Positions 56,807 through 64,000 of a DNA stretch of 64,000 bases are shown here, one piece after another. The notes under the pieces are model-generated. The model worked only from the letters and a program-made list of their open reading frames with translations. It was not told where the DNA came from and ran no database searches. This DNA comes from Hofstenia miamia (lineage: Eukaryota > Xenacoelomorpha > Acoela). The stretch's first letter is position 1. Each line of letters begins with the position of its first letter. Made by a program: the position numbers and the translations under genes. The stretch covers positions 1,936,804 through 2,000,803 of the forward strand of contig SCFE01000010.1 in assembly GCA_004352715.1 (NCBI GenBank). Reading direction: 5' to 3'.

Positions 56807-56872
56807 TGTTTTATAAAATTAAATATGATATAGGAACTGCAATTGAATGTAGTATACAGAAGAATAAAAAAG

Positions 56873-56908
<36 letters not shown>

Positions 56909-56935
56909 TTGTATATGTATATATATAAATAAAAA
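56714..56935. repeat. (TA)n-rich microsatellites
   Basis: TA tracts at about 56717-56803 and 56876-56935 with unique sequence between. Confidence 0.9.
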
Positions 56936-57540
56936 ATGTGAAATCACCATTTATTCAATATATTATGATACAATTATGAGATTTTTCTTTCAAATCAATA
57001 TTGGAAAGCCGGGTTAAGCCTAAATATGTTAAAGAGATACATTATTGCTTGAATGTGGGTAGAACAAGCTATGAAATTGCAAATTATTAAAAAGTGCTTA
57101 TGAAATTGATGTTGAAACTGGGCGGAATCGCTTGATAATATGGTTTTAATTCTAAAAACTTTTAGAATCATATAAGTTCTGTATTTGCTAAAATGTTTTG
57201 GTTGGTCCCGGGATGCCAGGATATTTTAAAATGTGGGTAGGAAATGATAAAAAATCTTTAGATTTTTAAAAAATTGCTAATTGCCGAGTTTTGAAAGCAG
57301 TTCAATGCGTTTGCTAATATGGTTTTATATCCAAAAAAGATTAGAAAATATATAAATTTTGTATTTGACCAATTTTTTGGGTTGAGGCTGGGATGTCAAT
57401 ATAACATAGAATGTATGTAGAAATAATGTGAAATCACGAAATATTATATATATATTAGGATACAATTGTGAGATTTTTTGTTCAAATCAATGTGGAAATG
57501 CCGGGTTCCGGCTGAATATTTTAAGCAGATACATAGAAAA
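56936..57540. repeat. Degenerate tandem/interspersed repeat block
   Basis: AATGTGAAATCAC...GATACAATT.TGAGATTTTT...GCCGGGTT occurs at about 56936-57050 and again at 57424-57535. Between them, two diverged units of about 190 bp (57050-57232, 57233-57424) share TAATATGGTTTTA, TGTATTTG and GGGATG. This is a decayed satellite-like array. Confidence 0.65.
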
Positions 57541-59385
57541 TATAATACTATATATAATATGATATATGTGGTACATGCACGAGGCGCCTTGGCGCCGAGA
57601 AGTTTATTAGTTAATGAATTAAATGTAGTGTATCAACATAGGAAATTGGAATGATTCTGAAGAAATACAGTTCATTTCGGATGCACTTGCAATGATCAAC
57701 TTAGACTACAGAAAATTTGTAAAATACATGAATTTGGTATTCAATAATTGTTCAGGAATTGAAAACTTCTTGAGCAATTATATTTAGATTTTAATTTCTA
57801 TTACAAAGGGGACTCATCAATGCTAGATAACAGCTGTGGAACATCACATATTATATACTGCTTACAACCAATGATGAAAAGCATCGTTTAATAGTCAGTC
57901 TTAAAAATGGCTGCACACCATTAGGTGAGACATGTAGTTTCATGTATAAATTCATAAAATATATTTCTCATTGCAATTTGAATTAAGGTGGAAAGATTGT
58001 ACTGATTTACAATATGAATCACTAAAAGATTGACGACATCTAATAAAATATATTAGCATCAAATTACAAACTTAAAAGCAATGTTTCCAAATATAATTAT
58101 GGTACAAAGATAGTGATGAATTTTTAAAATTTTATCATTCTATGCATGATAATGTATATTAAAGTATACATAAAATCTTCAGTATCTATAAATTCTTCGA
58201 TAAATTTGACGGCTTAGACAAACACTTTGCTATGGGGATTTGTGGAACAAATTTTTAATCCTTTGATGTGGTGTGGGACTTGTGGTGTCAATTTCTTGAC
58301 ATCATTTGGACGTTTCCTGTTTATTAGAAGCCAAGATGTCTTTTGTGAAGTTTGTCACCGAAAAGCTTTGTTTATATTTAGGATATAGTTATAGTGGCAT
58401 AAAGTTGATGTGATGTTAGCTGCAATTATCGTAAATGACATTGTTTGAAATTAAGCGGAACACAAAAAATTTTAATTACAATTCTAGGAATGTGAAATTG
58501 AATACTACATTTCAGTGTCTAACTATATTTTTTCAGAATTTGAAATTTTGTGTGTGTGATTTCACTTCATAACATTGAAATTCAAAATCATTGGTCTCTA
58601 TCTCAGGATAAAGAAGTATACTAGTAATATACAATTTTGTTCAGATATTTAATTTTTAATGCTGTTGATTACAATTAATTATGTTGACTAATTATATAGA
58701 TTTGTTGAATTCTATAGGTAATTCTGCGTGCATTCCCAATAAAGAATAAAACGTTTTATACCCATTTTATGATGGTCAAGCACGTTGTAAGACGTCTTAA
58801 GGTACGTCCATATGGAGAAATTGAGAACTTCGTTTTTGTAAATGTTGTAGCCATCTATAACGGATCAATTTGAAAATGTATATTGCCAGCAAAATTAAAC
58901 TTTAATTTACAATTTATGCTGACAGAAAATGCTTTATAGAAATTAATTATAGCATTTTTTATCTAATGCCCGCAAAGCTGTTAACATAATTATTTAGCGC
59001 GTTGCAAAATGAATCAATAACAATAACAACCTATAAAAGCTTTTATGTGCATTTTCTAAACAGTGGATATAGTTATATCGACATCTACGTTTAAACAAAC
59101 AAAACCGTTAATCCTATTTAAAGTATTGCAACTACTAGATGAATTTGTTGAATGCTTTATTTGAGTTTGCATGAAAATTACATTAAGAATGAAGGCAATA
59201 CATATAAAAATTCATAGTTTTTCTATAAGCGGCATATTTAAATCAATCATTTTATGCATATTTAAACTGCAGATTACAAACATTCACTAGCAGACGCAGA
59301 GATGCAAGCCAGTTGGCATTGACCACCGATCACCCTTAATTTTATTACATCGGTCAAAATCGTTCACTTTGAGATGTGTTTCTGG
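57541..59385. other. AT-rich noncoding stretch
   Basis: No gene recognised. A piece near 58300 (TCATTTGGACG...AGAAGCCAA) is similar over about 40 bp to 43645-43680. Confidence 0.45.
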
Positions 59386-59768
59386 CAGGGGTGTCCACGG
59401 GTCATGCAAATGGGTCATTAATTCTGACAGGTCACGCGGGTCGAGGGTGAGTCTTTTTTCAGTATGACCTGCGAAAAATTTGACACAAAACTAAAAATTA
59501 ATCGATGTTTACTGAAAAATCATATTCTGAAGGGCTGCTCATCAAAATAATTAGTTCAAAAATTAGGTTAAATTATTCAACGGTGAAACTAGCCTTAATT
59601 TAAATGTTTTTATTGTAAAAAAGCTCTAACAATCAATCATGAGTGCCATGGGTGCCCGCAGTCATGCAGATCACGGGTCGCGGGTAAGAAATGAGCGGTT
59701 CACGGGTCAAGTTGCTGCGGGTCGTGGAGGGTCACGGGTCAACTACAAGTGACCCGTGCATACCCCTA
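59386..59768. mobile_element. hAT-like MITE, about 383 bp
   Basis: The left end is CAGGGGTGTCCACGGGTCA; the right end inverted is TAGGGGTATGCACGGGTCA. Many CGGGTCA/GGGTCGCGGGT motifs cluster at both subterminal regions, as in hAT transposase-binding arrays. CAGGGGTGTCC starts are typical of hAT elements. The flanking 8-mers do not match well, so the target duplication has decayed. Confidence 0.75.
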
Positions 59769-61093
59769 GTCTGAGAGTTTCTCAAATCTCAAGCTGCGAA
59801 AACACGTGCAATTACCATATTTATACTTACTAAAATATGATTGTAATTACACTGTATTTACAAAGACGTTTACTTATATATATTGTAAAATTGTGCGAAA
59901 AAGTTTATAGATTAATATGCAATTCACTAATGTGGGTCAAGCCATCTTTTTTGAATAAATGCAAGTGCATAACGTAAAAGTGCCATTGAACATTTAATGT
60001 CGATTCATTGGTATAAATTCTGTAAATAATAGCTTTAATAGATCTAAGTATCTAAAACAATAACACCATATTAAATTGTAACTCTCTATTTAACTTTACC
60101 GTTATATATTGTAAATGAATCGTTATAGTAATATGTTTTAGAGCTTATAATAGAAACTGTTAGAAACCATGTCCATTTCCACAGTACCTTTAAAGGCACA
60201 AACCATAAGATCCCACAATTAATTCACCATTAGATTATATTTTCAGAATAAAGGTAACATTTAATATACTATGGGTGGTGAAATTTTTACCTCGACGGGA
60301 TTATTTTGAATTCCGAATCACCACGGAGCAATTAACTTCGTTTCTGATTATTCATTGGGCTTAAAATTAAGATATTCAAAAACATCACCATCGATGTTTG
60401 GGATTAATCACAGCGTGTCATAAAATACCAAAATCTATCATGGAATAATTTACATAGGATTACCAATATTCAAGCAAAATACACGTTAATAAATTTGCAA
60501 CATTGAAAGCATTAGGTGATTAGTCTCGATTTTCTGGTTTGTGTCTTTAAAGGTATAATGAGATATTTAGGGTTAATTTCAATACTTAAATGCATATGCC
60601 TTTTGTACACGTTCTTTCAACTGTGCAAATGCATTATGTAATGCAAAAAAACGGACTGAAACAGCAATGTCGGTCACAACCTGTCCAAAAGAGAATTAAA
60701 CATATAAGTACGATGACCCCAGGTAAAGGGGTCAAAACCTGTAATTTATCATGTGAAAGCTGGTCAAAGCCGGTACCCACATGAGGTGGCTTGGGTACCG
60801 GACCGGTAAACAGCAGTGTACTGACAAGCGCAAGCTTAATGACGCGAAAAATGATAAAACGCAAGCGGCGATAAAGAAAACAATTCAGTTACACAAATAT
60901 TATTGAGACGAACACATTTAGACTTTTTATGAATTTCATAATGCAACCGACTTTTGTAAATAGTTATAAGCGGCAGAAAAAATTATTTTTGTTCGTTGTA
61001 TATTGTTAATTTTAGGAATTTTTTATCTCAGTAATCGCAAAATTAATTAGTAAATTGAATATGAATCGAATCTAGTATATTGAAACTAAGATA
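59769..61093. other. Noncoding stretch with a GC-richer patch at about 60700-60800
   Basis: No gene recognised. The patch has GGTACCGGACCGGT-like inverted motifs that recur at about 62430-62505. Confidence 0.45.
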
Positions 61094-61101
61094 ATGCTGA
61101 T

Positions 61102-61919
61102 CAGACACTGGAAATAAATAATTTTATTGAAATAATTTCAATAAATAATATTGAAATAATTTATTTTACCAACAGAAAATAAAAATAATTTATTTTTGGG
61201 AAAAAATAATTTCAAAATAATTGTGCTTTTCTGTCACTGAATGTATGGTTCTTTTGCCTGCCTGGGAATTTGGCATTTTTATCGCTGAGGCACAATTTAT
61301 TTGTTTACAGACAAGGCTCGTTGCTAGCTCTCACGTTATTCAGTGCATTAGCGGTCAACCTGCGGCGGCTGTGCAAACTGCATCATCAGCGTTGCAAACA
61401 ACCAACCAATCAGGCGCACTAGAAATATTCAGTTCTGCATTGCGTATAGCATTGTGACTTACAATTTGAGTGCTAGCATATCAATATGCCTCCACGAATG
61501 AATAAGCAGATCGTTGAGCATTATTTTATGGAAGTTGAAAAAGGGGAGTATGTTTGAAAGTGCGGCCGTAAACGCAAACAACGCCCGAATACAGGGTGTG
61601 CAAACCTTTTAAACTATATTACCGTCGATCACCCGAATTATCTAAAGGAGTTGTCAGACAAAAATGCATTTGGAAATCGTCATGTTCTTGAAGGTTAACA
61701 GGCGATTTTGGGATTCCTCAGTGCTGGATTTGGTTATCAATAAAGAAACTGCTGAGTAACTGTTGAAAATCATTGAATAATGTTTTTATCTTGTGTGCTG
61801 TAATTTTGAAAATAATTGCAAAAAAAATAATAATTGCAATTATTTATTTTTTGTTCTTAAAATAAAAATAATTTATTTTTGGTTCAAAATATATTTCAAT
61901 AAATTATTTCCAGTGTCTG
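61102..61919 (+). mobile_element. hAT element, 818 bp, internally deleted, with BED-finger remnant
   Basis: Begins CAGACACTGGAAATAA and ends with its inverted repeat. A perfect 8-bp target duplication ATGCTGAT flanks it (61094-61101 and 61920-61927), diagnostic of hAT. Inside, an ATG at 61486 opens 'MPPRMNKQIVEHYF', then 'KCGRKRKQRPNTG' and 'NLLNYITVDHPNYLKE', a BED-type zinc finger, interrupted by TGA where the first finger Cys is expected; it ends at a TAA near 61700. The catalytic part is deleted, so the element needs transposase supplied from elsewhere. Confidence 0.88.
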
Positions 61920-61927
61920 ATGCTGAT

Positions 61928-63092
61928 TGACGGGATCATCTAAACAGGAGGCCTTACTCCTGACTCCACACAGTAGATTAAAACGTTAATGATAAATTCA
62001 TTACTCCCTGTAATCTAAGTTTGTGTTTTGGCTTTTTACATTGTGGAACTATATGTTTCGGACAATATTTTGAGAGTATATCAGTATCAGAGGCATAGCC
62101 CGTACATGTGATTTAGGGCCTAAGAAAAGTGTAGAGCAATATTCCAATAAGCTACTTACTATTTTCCTTGAGGGGGCAATCTTGTTTTAATCTAGGAATC
62201 CTACGCCACTGATCAGTGTTTTTATTGCTGTTTCTCGTAATGTAAGCATATGTAGATATATAGATGTTCTTCTGTTCTATTCTATTCTAAGTGAAAGTGC
62301 AGATAAGAAAGACACATTTCATAAGCGCTATAAGTAAAAACACAGAAACGCAAACAGTGATAAGTGAAACTTAAAAAAGCGAAATCGACAATAAGTGAAT
62401 ATGTATTAAACAAACAATTCACTGGTCAACACCGGTCACTTGTCAGGGGGTGACCGGAACCGTACCGGTCATGGTCACAAATTGAGGGTACCGCTTCCAT
62501 CTCTGAGAAGAAGTCATTTTGTATGCAACAAATTTCTTTTCATGATTGCTGCATTTATGAAACATTTTTTAAGTCTGATTTAGATAGACTTGTAAATATC
62601 TGAGCAATTTTTGTAAGAGCAAAATATAAATATATTGAAAGCTTATTTCAATTAAAAATTTGCACGATGCTAGTCTAACGCTGAAAAGTTACTATATTTA
62701 CGTTTAGCAATGTAAAGATATTTACCACATTTTTGGATATTTTTCAAAACAGGTATAAACAATCGTAAAAAGTTCGACTTATACATATATCTCACAATTG
62801 TACTCTAAAATTAAATTATAAACTATGAAGTTAATATCATGATAATTTAACTGTTTTAACCGTATATACCATCTGAATGAGGATACCTTTATTAAAATCT
62901 TAATTGCATCTACTCAGAGTTTTCAGAAATATTGATACTAAAAACTTCTACTTTTCTCGTACAGAGTAAGTAAGGTCGTTATGTAGGAAACATATTTGTC
63001 TAACTGTATGTTATTTTATGGGCTAAAACAAATTTGAATTATATGAAAATTTCAAAAATCAATAGAAACTGCAATATTTTGTAGCTATATGT

Positions 63093-63095
<3 letters not shown>
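61928..63095. other. Noncoding stretch, with a possible hAT end at about 62505
   Basis: On minus, CAGAGATGGAAGCGGTACC begins at about 62505 and continues into ACCGGTACGG-rich sequence, like a hAT end with subterminal repeats; the partner end is not found. The rest shows nothing. Confidence 0.4.

Positions 63096-63137
<42 letters not shown>
63096..63137. repeat. (TA)n microsatellite
   Basis: Pure TA tract. Confidence 0.95.
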
Positions 63138-63141
<4 letters not shown>

Positions 63142-64000
63142 TGAACAGGGGTAGGGTTCAAGCATTGAAAAGAATGAGCTGTGAGAAAATGTTATGAATA
63201 CTATATACATTTATTTAAGCAATGTGTCGAAAAATATTTAAAAATTTTTAATTTTCAATGTTTATACAGTAATTTCTAATGTTATTCTATAATTTAGTTT
63301 AGGTTTTCAATTTCATTATGCACAGATTTTTATTATAATTCTTATTATACACTTTTATCATAAACCATAATTAATGCTGAATACAAAAAAATATGTGCAT
63401 TCTGTCTATATTTTTGCTATTATGATTATGCGTGAGTGCACAGTTAATAGCTCTTGAGTAAACCTTATGAAAAGAACAGCAGCACGTAGTATTATAGACA
63501 GGATGGGCATACAGGGGTCCATCACAAGTTTTGAAGCGACCAACCCAAACTTGTAATACCCAACTTCTATTTGCTTTCACATGATTTTTAAAAAATGTGA
63601 ACTGCTGAAGTTCAAAAACGCACTGTGTGACCCATGATCAATTCAGTCAGTCCACCAGTGTAATACCCTCTACCAGGCGTTGTCACCCTTTTCTCCTTGC
63701 TACTTTCTAGCTTTAGAGGTGTATTTGCGAGTAGGAATGTACTAATCTAACACTGCGTAGCTTCTACTTAGTTCCATTAACTTTGATTAACAGACGTTAC
63801 TATAATCAATATTTAGGTGACAAAGCCACGCAGCATCTCTTCCGATCGTTGGTAATGGGCATCTGCCTAAGGCCAATCTCCCCATCCAGTATCACTTGCT
63901 CTCCAATGATCCAGTTGGTTGAGTTCCACTTCTCAGCTCATCGATATAGCTTATGTGTACCCTATCCTAGCTCGGTGTATATACTCAAGACAAGACACAA
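63138..64000. other. Noncoding stretch; GC-richer, probably repetitive DNA from about 63600 to the edge
   Basis: No reading frame with recognisable motifs. The last 400 bp differ in composition from their surroundings and may be part of a transposon that continues outside the window. Confidence 0.35.

Noticed and set aside
1-64000. CRISPR arrays, bacterial operons, riboswitches or rRNA/tRNA genes
   Set aside because: Spliced genes, metazoan TE families and no spaced direct-repeat array or structured RNA gene were seen; the window is eukaryotic nuclear DNA.

Overview
The window is AT-rich metazoan DNA. It has spliced genes with GT-AG introns, many simple-sequence tracts ((TA)n, (ACAT)n, (ATT)n) and a dense load of decayed transposable elements (TEs): Penelope-like, several LINE types, a Ty3/gypsy-type integrase, mariner and hAT. 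The mix of a small TRIM-like gene family, Penelope elements and a LINE carrying a 2A-like motif suggests an invertebrate such as a mollusc, annelid or cnidarian. The sequence alone does not fix the phylum. It is a draft assembly: four N runs (two of exactly 1000 N) and several single-n joins, some of which sit between near-identical duplicated ends.

Host genes. (1) A multi-exon gene for a protein with two double-stranded-RNA-binding motifs lies on + from 4088 to 17739. I rebuilt six exons; its first exons are missing. (2) Three paralogous single-coding-exon TRIM-like genes lie at 20838-22670 (-), 29622-31304 (+) and 45619-47256 (-). All have two B-box-type zinc-binding modules, a coiled coil and a C-terminal region that looks like a beta-propeller. 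Only the first also has a RING. All three have a splice acceptor a few bases before the ATG, so each probably has a spliced 5' leader. (3) A possible membrane-protein exon lies at 8460-8990 (-).

Layout. 1-1.4 kb: Penelope RT remnant and a MITE. 4.1-17.7 kb: the dsRNA-binding gene, whose introns hold a LINE of the 'DVTV' type in two copies, a Tc1-like scrap and a decayed TE protein. 18-25 kb: hAT scraps, a hAT MITE, TRIM gene 1, a mariner and an (ACAT)n array. 26-34 kb: microsatellites, a gap, TRIM gene 2. 35-43 kb: a TE graveyard with Penelope RT, a CR1/L2-like LINE with a degenerate 2A motif, a second LINE on -, and a gypsy integrase between its pieces. 45-47 kb: TRIM gene 3. 50-51 kb: LINE 3' end. 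52.3-54.0 kb: a small contig between two 1000-N gaps that is the reverse complement of 22.8-24.8 kb, most likely a misplaced alternative haplotype. 55-64 kb: no host gene seen, but a Penelope 3' end, a degenerate tandem repeat and hAT elements, one with a perfect 8-bp target duplication.

Functionally, the host genes are a dsRNA-binding protein and three ubiquitin-ligase-like TRIM proteins. TRIM and dsRBM families often act in RNA control and innate defence, but a functional link between these neighbours is only a guess.
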